A stretch of DNA of 64,000 nucleotides. It comes from Argyresthia goedartella (lineage: Eukaryota; Arthropoda; Insecta; Lepidoptera; Argyresthiidae). Shown in pieces: positions 33,901 through 45,566 of this stretch; the first letter of the stretch is position 1; every line of letters starts with the position of its first letter. Location of the stretch: NCBI GenBank assembly GCA_949825045.1, contig OX463813.1, positions 28,130,001 through 28,194,000 on the forward strand, read 5' to 3'. The position numbers and the translations under genes were made by a program. The notes under the pieces were generated by a model. That model was given only the letters and a program-made list of their open reading frames with translations, ran no database searches and had not been told where the DNA came from.

Positions 33901-34900
33901 ACAATGTTTTCCATCATCGCATTATGTATATTTGTTGTTTTTGTTGACCTTTCTATTAGATCAAGGTAAACAGAGTTAATAGCGTGTATAGATTTCTAAA
34001 ATCGTAAACTGCTATGTCTTGTCTAGACCAAGCCTTTTGTCTTAGAAAACAATGAATTTTAGATTAAGTGTAAACACTAACAATAATTTGTACCTAAAAG
34101 CTTTGTACTTTCTGTATCCCTTGACTTGAAATTAACTGATTATTTGTAATATTAATCTCAACAACTTTAGTATATTAACATGGGTTAATCTTTTAATGAA
34201 CCTGAACAACGTTCCTAATGGAATATGGAATCAGTTGTTTATTTTAAGTAATTTCGTTTGTTAACATATTATATTGTGTGGCTGTTTTTCATCCCAAATA
34301 AACACAATAAAAATAAAATTCTTGAAGTACTGACCACACGTAGGCACAATTGTGCCTCTACCACCCTGTACAGGAATAGGCGTGACGCTATGTTTTCTTT
34401 TTTAAACTTAAATATAGGGGTAAACAAATATGGGAAAACATTTAAACGACAGCCAAAATATTTTTTTCCTATCCAAAATAGGTAAATGATCACCAAAAGT
34501 TGCGGACAATATCAGGGCAAAATACTGCGGTAGCTTAGGTGAAGCGTAAAGGGGTGAGCGAAAAGAAGCTCTCTTTATCCTTCGTGTTACGTTGAACATG
34601 TAAGAACAACAAAAGATACGTAAAACATAAACTTAAGTACACAAAACATACAAAAAAGTTTGGTGATCATTTATCCAAACACAATTGGGTGATCGTTTAC
34701 TAATTCTGGCGGTCCTTTCGAATTTATTGGTAGTAAAATAGATGCGTTTTTTATGATCGTTTAAACACAAGCCAAAAAATATTAATAATAGGGTGTTATG
34801 TTTTGGTAAGCAGTTTTGTTAAATAAGTAGTAGGCTCAGTACTGATTCCTGCTAAAGATGGTTATATTTTTAAAACATAAGCCTAGGTATACTAAAAGTT
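33901..34900. other. Unassigned, with degraded inverted repeats
   Basis: No gene. 34478-34500 (GTAAATGATCACCAAAAG) and 34661-34683 (GTTTGGTGATCATTTATCC) are inverted partners, and CATTTAAACGACAGCCAAAA near 34439 repeats in altered form near 34757. This may be a decayed MITE of 250-350 bases. Confidence 0.4.
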
Positions 34901-35067
34901 AACTTAAGTTCAGCCGGCTAATGTCAATGACATTTTTATACCCATTTTGAGCCTCAGCAATAAGGAGGCTAGTCTCCAGTTTAACCGGCCAATGTTGAAA
35001 GCATTTATCGCAATAAACATCATTTCGGTTTGAGCCTTATCTTAACATAGCCGGTTAAACTTAAGTT
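34901..35067. mobile_element. Small MITE-like element
   Basis: Ends AACTTAAGTTCAGCCGG (34901-34917) and CCGGTTAAACTTAAGTT (35051-35067) are inverted with two mismatches; the ~130 bp between has no frame. An internal AGTTTAACCGGCCAATGTTG partly repeats the end sequence. The superfamily cannot be told. Confidence 0.5.
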
Positions 35068-36119
35068 TACTTTCCTACCTAACTTTAGGCGTAACAGATA
35101 CACTATTACTATTCGGTTTTTATAAGAAAATCGAGCTCCAGTTAGTCGATATCTCCATGTATGTATTTATCAACATTTTTCAACATCTCCAATCCCCAAT
35201 ACATCAATGTATCCGTGTGGCTTCATCCCTCAAGAATCATCCCGTTTAATTATCCAGTTTAATGCCCTGTTGCATAGGCTTAGGCTAGCCCATCGCCGCC
35301 GCTGAAGCGTCACTCAGCCTCACAGGCTACTTTATGTTGCGTAAACAAACATTGAATGGAAATTCAAGATGAACGCAGACGAAGTCGCGTGCACTAGCTA
35401 GTGGTAGCTTGAGATAGACTACGACAATATAAATAACTCATAAGAATAATGACACAAGGTTCATTTCCTTTATCGTAATTTATCCTACATCCAAATATAT
35501 GAGAGTTTTTCAACATCTCAGAGCACTTTTAATACATCAAAATATCCGAGTGAAGAAATATCCTGACTTGCCTGCATCCGGGCAGAGATTACCGGAAGAC
35601 ACAGATATGTCGGACGCGTGGCCCCATGTTGTTATGACCCATGGATCCTAATCTAACGCCCCTAGTGACACATGATAACGTGTAAGTAAGTTTATTCGAT
35701 AATTGGGTAAGAATATTGAGTCACCTTGTAATGAAAGTGGTATCACTGTAATCGTGGGACAATCCTTTATCAACTAAAAGCTAGATTTCTCAGCACGCTA
35801 ACGATTTTACCGTATCTATCACAGAGAATCTAGGAGAGTGTAATACATTACCCTCCTTACATACGGAGCTGGCTCTTGGACGGTACTTCGACGACTTTCC
35901 ACTCAAAAGTCCGGACCAAAAAATCCCACTGGAGAATGGCTCTTTATTTTAGCTTTCAAACACTGTAAGATTATTGCCTGTCAGCCAGGTTCCAACGCAA
36001 CATAGCTGTGTGTATTAAAATTATGTTTAAACTGTTTTAGCGGCTTTAAAAAGTCTGGTGCAAATCTGCCTTCATCTTTACATCGACACATTCCGTATTA
36101 CTGTTCTGTGAACTAGGGT
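35068..36119. other. Unassigned
   Basis: No gene. GGCTAGCCCATCGCCGCCGC at 35283 is a fragment of the fold-back repeat described at 33760. Confidence 0.4.
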
Positions 36120-36358
36120 AGGCAAGTTGGGCACGACACATCTTTCTAGATGGAAGATGGGGCTCCAAAGTTCTATCCTGGATGCCCCATACAGGAAAGA
36201 GAAGTGTTGGAATGGAATACCTGCGGCACGATGGTCCAATGACATCAGGGGTACAGCTGGCCCGACATGGACGAGAATGGCCGCAGAGCTTACGCATTGG
36301 CGGTCAATTGATGCCTCCCCAATTCTACAGCAGAGGATAAGAAACTGTTGAAGAAGAA
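36120..36358 (+). pseudogene. C-terminal tail of an RTE-type LINE reverse transcriptase
   Basis: The frame 36127-36351 contains ARWSNDIRGTAGPTWTRMAA and a following HWRSI. The pattern RW-D-I--AG--W---A-----WR is the recognisable C-terminus of RTE-clade LINE proteins. The N-terminal half of this frame does not match, so the fragment begins around 36215 in coding terms. A GAA-repeat tail at 36342-36362 ends the element. Too short to retain any activity. Confidence 0.6.
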
Positions 36359-36499
36359 GAAGAACGTAGGGTCAAACATTCACAGTAATCTTCGCTCCCA
36401 TCTATCCGAAGTGCTTGCGGCGGTATCCGGGGCGCGTCATTTCCTGTGCGTGATTGCTTATATTTACCGCATTCGCTCATGCGACGCTGACCGGCTCGG

Positions 36500-36825
36500 A
36501 CGTCTCGACGAAAACAAATAAATAAATGTAGCCCATCAATGTCCCCACCGAGGGGCACGGGCCTTTACCCGGATACGAGTAAGATTAATCCATACTCCAC
36601 CACGCTTGCTCAGTGCGGGTAGATGGAGAGGTTTTACGACTACTACTACCAAGTAGCGATAGCAGCCGGGACCTACAGCTTAACGTGTCATCCGAAACAC
36701 GGAACGTCCGATAATATACTTAAGATAAATTAATTATCTCATTGGTTAATGATCAGGATTCGAACCTGCATCTTGTGTGTGAGAAGAAATCATGAAACCC
36801 ATTTGACCACGGAACCCCGACGAAA
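36500..36825. repeat. Relic of a dispersed repeat (family Z) with a tRNA-like end
   Basis: Phrases ATGTCCCCACCGA, CATACTCCACCACGC and CTCAGTGCGGGTAGATGG recur inverted at 41310-41462 and partly at 59265-59360. The right end GATTCGAACCTGCATC is a minus-strand B box. I regard it as a composite of old repeats. Confidence 0.45.
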
Positions 36826-37901
36826 ATAATTAGCTTAAAAAATTACGTAGTAGTAGACTTACAAATGCACACAGGCTTTAAACTTGTAACACAATATCAC
36901 AGGGGTGAACAAATGACGTAATTAAAAAAACAGACTGTGGTACACTAAAAACCACAAAACAAGCAAATAATATTAAAAGTATTTATTGGGATTCGATAAA
37001 ATGATTATAATTCAGAGTTCAATTAAATTAAATTTAGTATTACAAAATTACGAAAATTCCTCAACGAAAATAAGGTGTATTATAAATAGCTTGTTTGTAC
37101 AGTCCTGCGATTAGTTAATATTTCTCGCATTCTAATTAGATACTGCACTCGAGGTTATTGAAAAAAGGTTTTTTAGTCCGCACATTAAAACGCATAAGGT
37201 ATATAAATAAATAGAATTCGCCATATTTTATTTATGTGCTCAGTGACTCTTGTGTCCTCAACACGAATTTAATGACGTATCATTTATCAACATTGGTTGA
37301 GCAGTTAAGTAGTTATGGGGGGACACAGGATCAGACATATATACATATATACATACAGTTAAAAATACCCTCGTCTTTTCTTCTTCGGTGCAGTCGGGTA
37401 AAAGAAGATTTAGCGTCCAGCGAAGTTTAAAATAAACTACCAAAGTACGATCGCGGTGCAGGAAGAATTTCGGTCATTAAACTTACAAAAAATCCGGAAA
37501 AAATGTAACAAAATCTGAATTTTCAAGTTTATTTTGCTCAACAATTTAACGAAAAATGTCCAATTTTAAATTTAATTTCAGGTGCTCGAATTTTCCAATT
37601 ACTTTGCAGACTTTTGAGCAAAATAGGGGTATAAGTTTTTGTTTTAGATTACTGGCAATTGCTCGATCTTAGGATGTCAACACTGGTGTCAACAGGTTCG
37701 TTTCGTGAAGGCGGAGAGAACTGCGTAGTCCGATTAGGAATATATTTTCCAAATGAAATCAAAAACTGATCCGCTATAACAAATATGTTAGCTACAGTAA
37801 ATCACCTCTCCCCCCTTTCACCCTTCACTTCCCCCATAACACCCCCGACCCCTTGAAGTTTATCGGATGAACAACTGGAATTATTATAAATAAAATAAAC
37901 C
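36826..37901. other. Unassigned AT-rich sequence
   Basis: No gene and no recognised repeat. The frame at 37236-37430 has no domain. Confidence 0.4.
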
Positions 37902-37966
37902 GACTGCAATTTCTTTTAATACCACTTACAAACTTATGAATGCACCTGGTTACGTATATAGAGTAT
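37902..37966 (+). repeat. Dispersed repeat X, 5' part
   Basis: AATACCACTTACAAACTTATG, then CACCTGGTTACGTATATAGA. The same block is found inverted at 40068-40120 and in longer form at 45632 and 55521. Confidence 0.55.
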
Positions 37967-38109
37967 GAAAGTAATAACTTTGTAATGCCATAAGTCCGCC
38001 ATTTAAAAAAATAAAAAAACAGACAGAAGGACAAATGCATTTTTGGCCAATTTAAAAACTGGGCGCTTTCGCTCGCTCGGCCATAAGGCGTATAGAGAGA
38101 AGTTAAAAG

Positions 38110-38769
38110 AATCCCACCAAAAACATTCTGTAAAAAACTAGCCAAGTCTCGATGGAGCTGCTTGTTTATCTCTAAAAAGTAATGAAATCTAGACAAAGTC
38201 GTGCCAAGTCTAAGGTTCCTTACTGCAATTTCTTTATTATTACAGTTAATGTTGTGTGACTTGCCCGTTGAACATTTTTTATACGTTAGTGGGTACAAGT
38301 CAATTTTGTTAATACGTAATGTTATATCTATTGTAACTACCTATGTTATATCTGTTACTCTCAATGTCATTAAAAAATAAGTCATGGCAAAGTAATTTTT
38401 TTTATACATACTAATTTGCTTAAAATAGAATTCCTTTGTATACCCTTAACGAGCAGCATAAAACAATCATGGAAGGCGCCTGCAGTCATTTTCTTATATT
38501 TCATAACGTGTCCCTATCAGGAAACTTTCAGCTTGTAATTTATTGTAATTAAATACGACGCAGTTCAAAATTGACGTGTACCCACTAACGTATAAAGAAT
38601 GTTCAACGAACGTTCCAAGTCACACAACATTAACTATAGTAATAAAGAAATCGCAGTAAGGAACCTTAGACTTGGCACGACTTTGTCTAGATTTCATTAC
38701 TTTTTAGAAATAAACAAGCAGCTCCATCGAGACTTGGCTAGTTTTTTACAGAATGTTTTTGGTGGGATT
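38110..38769. repeat. Large inverted repeat, ~200-bp arms
   Basis: 38110-38306 and 38566-38769 are reverse complements, almost identical over about 200 bases, with a ~259-base unique spacer. Landmarks are AATCCCACCAAAAACATTCT on the left arm and its inverse at the right end. A protein-like frame appears in both arms only because they are copies. It could be a fold-back transposon or a palindromic duplication; target duplications are not visible. Confidence 0.75.
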
Positions 38770-39310
38770 TCACTTCTTTTTGTAGAAACTATTTATTTTA
38801 TTAGATTTTCGGGAGATATCCGGGAGATATGAAAACGGTATACACCGAATCTATACCAAGATAAAACCAAGCTCTTGCGTTTTCTAATCAGGGTCACCAG
38901 GTACTCCAGATCTTCGATTATTCTAGTTTTTATAGTTTTCCCTTTATGTGGCCCTTAAACCCTAAATCTTTACCAAATTTCAGCTTTCTGAGTTTATGGG
39001 ACGTACTAGTTCTATTCTGATGATCATGAGTGAGTGAGTGTCATAAATGCAAAACTTTGCTTTCGCTTAACTTCGGAACTTAATGACCTACAGACTTTAA
39101 ACTTTGGATTTTAAGTATGTGGCATTCTGGCCATATCCAGAGGTTCTCAAATAGGGGCCTGAAAATGCAGCAAAATGGTTCCAGTAAAGGATGGTATGGC
39201 AGTGTTTGCTTCGCGCTCGACTTGGCGGGGGCACGGCAGTGCAGATACCTAGAAAATTAAGAAAACATAATAATATAATAAAAGACGATTTCGAACGCTT
39301 TAGTTATTTA
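38770..39310. other. Unassigned
   Basis: No gene or repeat that I can name. Confidence 0.4.
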
Positions 39311-39655
39311 TTAGGGTTGCGTACCCGAAAAGTGCCAAACGGGACTCTATTAATCCCATTACCTGGAAAAGTCTAAAGGAGGCGAATGTACAGATCGAAG
39401 TTTTGGAGTCAGAAAGACCCAAGGAGTTCCTATCCTTCAAACTTCGGGTGCCGTAGGACCTCAAGAACAATATTCCTGGCCAAAGATTACTGGCCGGAGG
39501 GCACCGTTTACCGACGCTACAGGGAAGCGAGAACGAAGAATAAAATCCCTAGCCAGGTTAGATAATATTTGCGTGCGTAATGGTTAAGTTTTCATGTTTG
39601 ATGTTACGGAACCCTTCGTGTGCGAATCCGGCCCGCACTTGACCGAATATTTGTT
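39311..39655 (-). repeat. Dispersed GGTTCCGTAC repeat, diverged copy
   Basis: Starts TAGGGTTGCGTACCCGAAAAG and ends GTTACGGAACCCTTCGTGTG...CGCACTTGACCG, matching in reverse the better copy at 40004-40340. The inner part has little similarity and may be foreign. Confidence 0.5.
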
Positions 39656-39723
39656 TTAGCGACTCGATATTCCGATGAGGTTTAACTCATGTACAAGGTT
39701 TTATCATTTCAGCAATTCTGCAA

Positions 39724-39763
39724 TTTATGTAATTGTCTTCTCTGCAGAAGACAATTACATAAA
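39724..39763. repeat. Perfect 18-bp hairpin, 4-base loop
   Basis: TTTATGTAATTGTCTTCT (39724-39741) and its exact reverse complement (39746-39763) around CTGC. Loop and arms are too perfect for an old element. Confidence 0.9.
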
Positions 39764-40003
39764 CTGCCATTCGTTAACACTTCTAGTTTCAAGTATTAGT
39801 GACAGTACGGTAGTTAGTTCGGTCTCGTCTTTGTTGGCTGTTTTTGCTTTATTATATAGACAGAGTTTTATATTTTAATAACAATTCATCCTTTTTTTTT
39901 ACTGTACCAAAAATATCCCGATACTATTCTCCGTTTTAAGTATGTATTATATATTATAAAATAATGTAAATGCTAAACATTTTTATAATAAAAAAAACCG
40001 GTC

Positions 40004-40340
40004 AAGTGCGAGTCTAAATCGCGCACGAAGGGTTCCGTATACAAAGTTATTGGTGCGGTTACTTTCACACTCCATGTACGTAACCAGGTGCATCCATAAG
40101 TTTGTATGTGGTATTGAAAGAATTGTTGTATGGGAGCCCCCTTAAATATTACTTTTATCCTGTTTTTTAGTATTTGTTGTTATAGCGGCAACAGAAATAC
40201 TCTGTGAAAATTTCAACTCTCTAGCTAGCTAGGTTCTTGAGATACAGCCTGGTGACAGACGGACGGACGGACGGACGGACGGTCAGCGAAGTCTTAGTAA
40301 TAAGGTTCCGTTCTTACCCGTTGGGTAGGGAACCCTAAAA
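40004..40340 (+). repeat. Dispersed GGTTCCGTAC repeat with GGAC microsatellite
   Basis: Landmarks in order: CCGGTCAAGTGCGAGTC, CGCACGAAGGGTTCCGTA, TTGTTGTTATAGCGGCAACAG, ACAGCCTGGTGACAGACGG, a GGAC tandem run at about 40257-40282, and GGTAGGGAACCCTAAAAA. I recognise this as a common repeat in lepidopteran genomes. A minus-strand piece of repeat X (40046-40130) lies inside it. Confidence 0.7.
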
Positions 40341-40537
40341 AGGAAGGGATATTTACATTAAACTTGAATATTTTTAATGTAATTTCATGATTTTCAGGTA
40401 ACAATAAATAAATTAAAGCACATCATGTATGTTTATCTTATCTTGGTCTTTCTTAATATATGATGATTAAAAACTGATCATAAAGTTAAACAAAAATAAC
40501 AACTGAACTGAATATTAATTAATGACTAAAAATCAAT

Positions 40538-40665
40538 ATGGGGGAGTTTTCTCACCCTTATTCTCCCACTGTCGTCCAATGTCGAGAAGAAGAAAAATAT
40601 ACGTTTACTAAGTATATGTTTTTCTATAACAATAAAGAAATTTTGATTTTGATTTGATTGATAAG
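40538..40665 (+). mobile_element. LINE 3' end, short fragment
   Basis: GGGGGAGTTTTCTCACC and an AATAAA at 40631 precede a short TTTGAT tail, the end structure of the LINEs here. No coding part remains. Confidence 0.55.
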
Positions 40666-41309
40666 ACTTTCAAATTTTTTTACCGAACGAGTAACGAAAT
40701 TGGAACATTCATTTATTTTTTGTTAATATTTTCACATAATTACACAAATCCTTAGAGGACCTTATGATAAATCCGAATTCTAACTAGATAAACTATCGTA
40801 ATTCATGAAAAATCATAAAAATAATTATAAATGACTTTTTGAAAATGTGGCAAAGTTATCTGACGTTGACGTTATCTAGTGGGTTTCACGCTCGCTTCTC
40901 ATGCAAGAGATGCAGGTGACTAATGACTGACTGAACTTGGGAACCACTGTCTTTACCACCCAGTGTGGGAAAAGGACTGACGCCATATTTTTATGTATGT
41001 TATCAATTACTTACTCCTCATGAATAAATGTTTAAATCACTACTAAACTTTAACTTACAACCTGTATATCGTTTCTTGACGAACAAACGAAATAACAAAA
41101 GGTATTATCGAATTATCAGCCTCATTGCCTATTTCTCGGCAAAGCTTATACCATACCTTTGATTATGCTACTCTCGTGTTTGACGTCAAGAATAAAAAAA
41201 ATCGGGATAGGAATATACGGAGTGAAAAAAATATTCCCGGTGTTGTAGGTACATGAAGGAAGGTTGTAGTACTACTTAAAATTACAGCCTTAAAATAATT
41301 ATTAACAAC
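40666..41309. other. Unassigned
   Basis: No gene. 40868-40985 has a tRNA-like fragment (ATCTAGTGGGTTTCACGC) followed by a piece of the fold-back repeat (GGGAAAAGGACTGACGCC). Confidence 0.4.
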
Positions 41310-41462
41310 TTAGAGCAACCCGAGGCCTTGATGGGGCAGCTTGATAACTACTGACAGTCAGGTCGGTCGATAGCCCGACACCCCGTCATCAAGCCGCACT
41401 GAGCCAGCGTGGTGGAGTATGGCTCAATCTTATCCGTATCGGTGGGGACATTAAGGTCATAT
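41310..41462 (+). repeat. Family Z repeat
   Basis: GGGGCAGCTTG...GACAGTCAGGTCGGTCG...CACTGAGCCAGCGTGGTGGAG...CGGTGGGGACATTAAG. Inverted relative to 36535-36607 and similar to 59265-59360. Confidence 0.5.
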
Positions 41463-42259
41463 GTAAAAGCGGGAATACGAATCTAAACGAAAGTGACAGC
41501 GTTAATTACTACCACATAAGAAAAAAAGAGCGAACAATGCGCTCGACTCAAACCACATAAAATGGTTTAAAAATAAACTAAGCTATTTTGTCAAAAATGT
41601 TTCAAGGAGAGTTTGCGAATACATAATGCAAATCCGCAATTAAATTAGTTGGGATTTCAGAATTATAGGAAAAAACGAAACAATTTAGAGGTATTTCCTT
41701 AATTAAATTCTTACGAGAAAATTTCATGTAATCGCGTTTTCCTTCAGTGAGAATCCTAATCAAATATTGCGTTGTACGTTAATCTAAAAATCAAATCTTT
41801 AGATGACTTTAAAATGGAGTAAATGGATTCGAAAAAAAAAACCTATTTTTTCGTATCACCTTAATATAGCCCATTTATTTTATATTATTGTGTTAGCAAC
41901 CTGGGTGCAAATTGTCAGTGATTTTCATAATACTTATTGTACATATTTTGGTAAATGGTGCGCTTGGTACCGTAATACACAACTGCTGCTCAGATATAGT
42001 GCAACTTAAATGTCATAGACGTTGCATGACTTTGAGTGTTGGCAGTTGAAGAATATAAAAAGACAAATCGCCGTTTCCCATATGGGATGACACAGGCAAG
42101 TTGCAGCAGCGTTTAGCCAGATTACTCTATATCGTGTGACATTGACAGGGAGCTAGCTCAACGCCTCGCAGCTATGGAGTCTGTGCGTCCGAGCCTTTGA
42201 CTAATTCAGTTCGGTCTTAAGCCACGGTGCAGCTAGTGTTTGTGACAGGTTTCTTGCTT
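41463..42259. other. Unassigned
   Basis: No gene. 42058-42165 has fold-back repeat phrases (GACAGGGAGCTAGCTCAACG). Confidence 0.4.
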
Positions 42260-42670
42260 TATAGGGTTCCGTACACGAAGGGTGCCAACGGGACCCTAAT
42301 ATTAAGCCTCCGCTGTCCATTCGTCCGTCAGCCTGTCTGTCAGCGGGCTTATATCATGAAACCTTAGAATATTATTCTAAGCATGAAATATAATAAGAAC
42401 AATATACTAAATATATTATATAAATAATTAATAACCTCATCAGTAGATTCTAATATATAAGAGTAGTCATACTAACTATTATGAAGAGATACCGTAATGT
42501 ACCGCAGAGAGTTGAAATTTTCAAAGAATATATATTTCTCTTGCCGTTCAGCAACAAATAATGAACTACATGAATTTTAGGGTCCCCGTACAAGAGACTT
42601 GTTTTTCTGCGTCTGTTCTTGTACCATAATACCCTTCGGGGGTGAGTGCGGCTCGCACTTGACTGGCTTT
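42260..42670 (-). repeat. Dispersed GGTTCCGTAC repeat, minus-strand copy
   Basis: TAGGGTTCCGTACACGAAGG, CCATTCGTCCGTCAGCCTG, GAGTTGAAATTTTCA and CTCGCACTTGACTGG follow the reverse order of 40004-40340. 42671-43046 to its right holds no feature I can name. Confidence 0.6.
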
Positions 42671-43066
42671 CTACATAACATAACGTAATCAAATGCAATC
42701 AGCAGCCCCATCAGAAACTCAAGCGCCATCGAGCGCACGAAATAGCTCGTCAGAAATTAATGAAAGCATCGAAATTACTGCTGGTCGCTATTTTTTTTCG
42801 GGCCTACACATTTGTTCGGATGCGGATTACGTTCTGAGGGTAATGGAGTGGAGTGTAGCCTGGTTAATTGATCTGTGAAATGGATGTCTCTCTCACACTC
42901 ACACGCGTATAAGTCAAGGTAGTCACACAGAGTTTCATCTCCATTTGAAGCAGAGACTTTATTAAAAAATAACACTAGCGTCAGTAATGTATATTTAAAA
43001 TTTTATCATGTATATCCCCAGGACATTGTCAAAACGTTTAAATTACTTAACACATTGAATGCCAAC

Positions 43067-43123
43067 TACGCAATATTGCGTAGGTACTAGTGATGCTAGG
43101 GGCCAAGTACGTAATACAACGTA
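43067..43123. repeat. Left subterminal palindromes of the piggyBac element
   Basis: TACGCAATATTGCGTA at 43067-43082 is a perfect palindrome; TACGTAATACAACGTA at 43108-43123 is a degenerate copy. Such repeats inside the ends are probable transposase-binding sites. Confidence 0.75.
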
Positions 43124-43415
43124 GCACTTTCTTACAGTTTAAATGAGTGTTTGTGTGATCAGGCCTCCTGGAAAGGACATTTTTAGGTTCGTTGGCATCT
43201 TGAATTAGACTCGACATAGAAAAAAAGTAACTTTATTATTTAAAAACTTTTCAAATCACAAAATTTCTTAGGCCCTTTGAGGCATAAAAGTAGAGTTTTA
43301 TAATGAGATCGAAAATTCGTTTTATAACTAATGAGATCGATAATAATATTTAAAAAAAAACAGGAACTTGTAAGAACAATAACCTAGTAGGTACTTAAAG
43401 AATTTTTAGATACAA

Positions 43416-45281
43416 TTATGCAAAACGAGGATCAGTGTGGTAAGTGTAAAAACAGTTGACAACACACAAGGCAGGCTTCTCCGGGCAAGTGACACATACG
43501 AAAGATGACTCCTTTCGTTTTTTATTTTTGGTGCAGACACGACAAGGCTTCGCTGGAACAGCTTTTTTCGTAGTAGGTGGGAGCTTTTCTAGGTAATGAA
43601 AATTTCTCAATGGGACACGACTTTTATGAACAGCTGGCGATGCAGGTGGTACAGATGGCCCAGGCAGCAACGGCGATGGCAGCAGAGGCAGAGGTGGGTC
43701 TGCTTGATCTTCTTCAGACTGTATTGGCGGTATTTGTGGTCCAGGTGCTTCTGCAGCTGCGGGAGTAATATCGCCATAGTTCAGTCCCAGTAGATATTTT
43801 ACGAAGTCTTCCCGAAACTTCAAGAGCCTTATTTTGGATGTGCGGTCTTTCAAACGTAGCAACTTGTGCGCGTTTTGTACGTAAACCTCAAAGATGTGCA
43901 GTGCTAATTTTTTGTGCCATCTAAGCGTCTTTCTAAGGCAAGAGTAATATGAGACCATCTGGTCCCCTCTGTCAATACCAGACATGCCTAAATTATAGTC
44001 TGCAACAATGTTAGGTTTCAGTGAGACTTTTCCGTTTCTGTTCCTAACGTTTACAAGCTGAACTTGGTGTTTATTTGAAATCACTATAACGTCGCGTTTG
44101 TCCCTCCACTTGCAAACAGTGATATCGTTGCAACTTTTAGCAGCTAACTCTCCACGCTTCAGCTTGGCGTTGGTAACATCCTTAGGAAGATTCTTGCGTG
44201 TTTTTCGAAGTGTCCCACATATGTATGTTTTTCTTTCGCTGAGACGCCTTGTCAAATCCGGGGAGTTGTAAAAATTGTCTGCGTATATTATGTGACCTTT
44301 TTCTAAATACCCTTCCATTAGATCTAGTATAACTTCCGTGCTGTGCAGAACACCAGGTGATGGTCTTTCACTTTTCCCTTTATAAACACGTATTTTCATG
44401 ACTATTCCCGAAGACTCGCAGAGTTCGTATAATTTTACGCCGTATTTATGTTTTTTATTCTTGATATACTGCCGGAAAACTAATCTTCCTCTCCACAGAA
44501 CCATCGACTCGTCAATACTCAGATTAGCTTCGGGATAGTAGACATCAGCCATAATATTGTTGAATCTGTCTAGTATCGGTTGTATTTTATGAAGCCTTGA
44601 TGTCGATGCATCGTCGTTCTCAGAAAAGTGAAAATATCGCAGCAATATTTGGAATCGATTTCTACTCATGATTTGTCTAAAAAGTGGCAAGTTATAAAGT
44701 TGATCTAACTTCCAGTAATGTGCAATTGTGGGTAACTTCGTCAATCCCATATAAAGCAACATACCAACAAACTTGCGCATTTCCGCGATAGTGGTGTCTT
44801 TCCAGTATCTAAACCGTGAGTGTTTTTGTAAAGGACCAGCCATGCGATGAGCGTAAATATTAGTTGCTTGCACCATAGAACCCAAAAAATCTTCAGAAAA
44901 AAATATATCAGCCAAAGCACTCGCCGAAGAAGTAAAATTGGTCTTTATACCTGGTTCCCCTAAAAAAGGGAAACGTTGCGGTCTTGCCGAATCCATTTTC
45001 CACTGAAATTCTGGATCACATGACGGCCCTTCGACTCCAGGCGGTGGCGATGGCGCCTCTTCATCGGGTTCAGAAGACGAATCACTTTCCGTTGAAGGAC
45101 TTTGATTTTCATCCTGCTCAGGATCATAATCGTCACCGGACCCCGGAGAAAAATCCCCGTCATCTGACGATTGTTCTTCATAAAGGACGGCAGCAATTTG
45201 ATGTTCTTGTAGCTGTCGCCCTGAACGTATTCTCCGATGACCACGTAAAATACGTCGATTCGATCCGCGTACACGTGGCAT
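43416..45281 (-). CDS. piggyBac-like transposase
   Basis: 621 codons with no break. Residues 1-95 are acidic and disordered. The DDE_Tnp_1_7-type core covers about 105-500. Catalytic aspartates expected for piggyBac are present: D257 in LSIDESMVLW, D335 in IIYADNFYNSP and D437 (with D440) in GMSGIDRGDQM. A proline-rich linker (about 510-575) leads to a C-terminal cysteine-rich domain, CRVCTKNK...CVTCPEKPALCVVNCFYTYHT, of the zinc-binding type that binds transposon ends. Length fits the family (about 550-650). The ATG at 45281 is the first in frame. The protein excises DNA at TTAA and reinserts it, repairing the donor precisely. A domesticated host gene is less likely because TIRs and TTAA are intact. 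Confidence 0.95.
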   Translation of the reverse strand: MPRVRGSNRRILRGHRRIRSGRQLQEHQIAAVLYEEQSSDDGDFSPGSGDDYDPEQDENQSPSTESDSSSEPDEEAPSPPPGVEGPSCDPEFQWKMDSARPQRFPFLGEPGIKTNFTSSASALADIFFSEDFLGSMVQATNIYAHRMAGPLQKHSRFRYWKDTTIAEMRKFVGMLLYMGLTKLPTIAHYWKLDQLYNLPLFRQIMSRNRFQILLRYFHFSENDDASTSRLHKIQPILDRFNNIMADVYYPEANLSIDESMVLWRGRLVFRQYIKNKKHKYGVKLYELCESSGIVMKIRVYKGKSERPSPGVLHSTEVILDLMEGYLEKGHIIYADNFYNSPDLTRRLSERKTYICGTLRKTRKNLPKDVTNAKLKRGELAAKSCNDITVCKWRDKRDVIVISNKHQVQLVNVRNRNGKVSLKPNIVADYNLGMSGIDRGDQMVSYYSCLRKTLRWHKKLALHIFEVYVQNAHKLLRLKDRTSKIRLLKFREDFVKYLLGLNYGDITPAAAEAPGPQIPPIQSEEDQADPPLPLLPSPLLPGPSVPPASPAVHKSRVPLRNFHYLEKLPPTTKKAVPAKPCRVCTKNKKRKESSFVCVTCPEKPALCVVNCFYTYHTDPRFA

Positions 45282-45420
45282 GGCGACAAATCAACCTAAT
45301 TCAACGTGAATCTCACTGCACGCAGCGCGTGACACTAAGCATGACGCAATAACTGTATCGATCGGGTGATATATGGCGTGATCTAGGTGGAAAAGGGTCA
45401 GAAGATGAGAGGGAGGCGTA

Positions 45421-45566
45421 TACGCAATATTGTGGGTAGGTGGGCGTCCAGAATAATAATATTATTATGGGTGCCTACCTACGTAATGTTGCGTATACGT
45501 AATATTGCGTAGTAGGCACCACACATGTCGTTTTTAAACGGGAAGCCGAGTACGTAGTATTACGTA
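45421..45566. repeat. Right subterminal palindromes of the piggyBac element
   Basis: Four copies: a partial one at 45421, TACGTAATGTTGCGTA at 45480-45495, TACGTAATATTGCGTA at 45496-45511 and TACGTAGTATTACGTA at 45551-45566. The right side has twice as many as the left, and it also lies next to the transposase start, so it may overlap its promoter. Confidence 0.75.

Noticed and set aside
37825..38832. A protein gene seen on both strands (frames at 37825-38298 and 38599-38832)
   Set aside because: The shared peptide is produced by the inverted-repeat arms; outside them the frames have nothing in common.
43577..45352. Plus-strand frames opposite the piggyBac transposase
   Set aside because: They are reverse-strand shadows of a strongly supported transposase.
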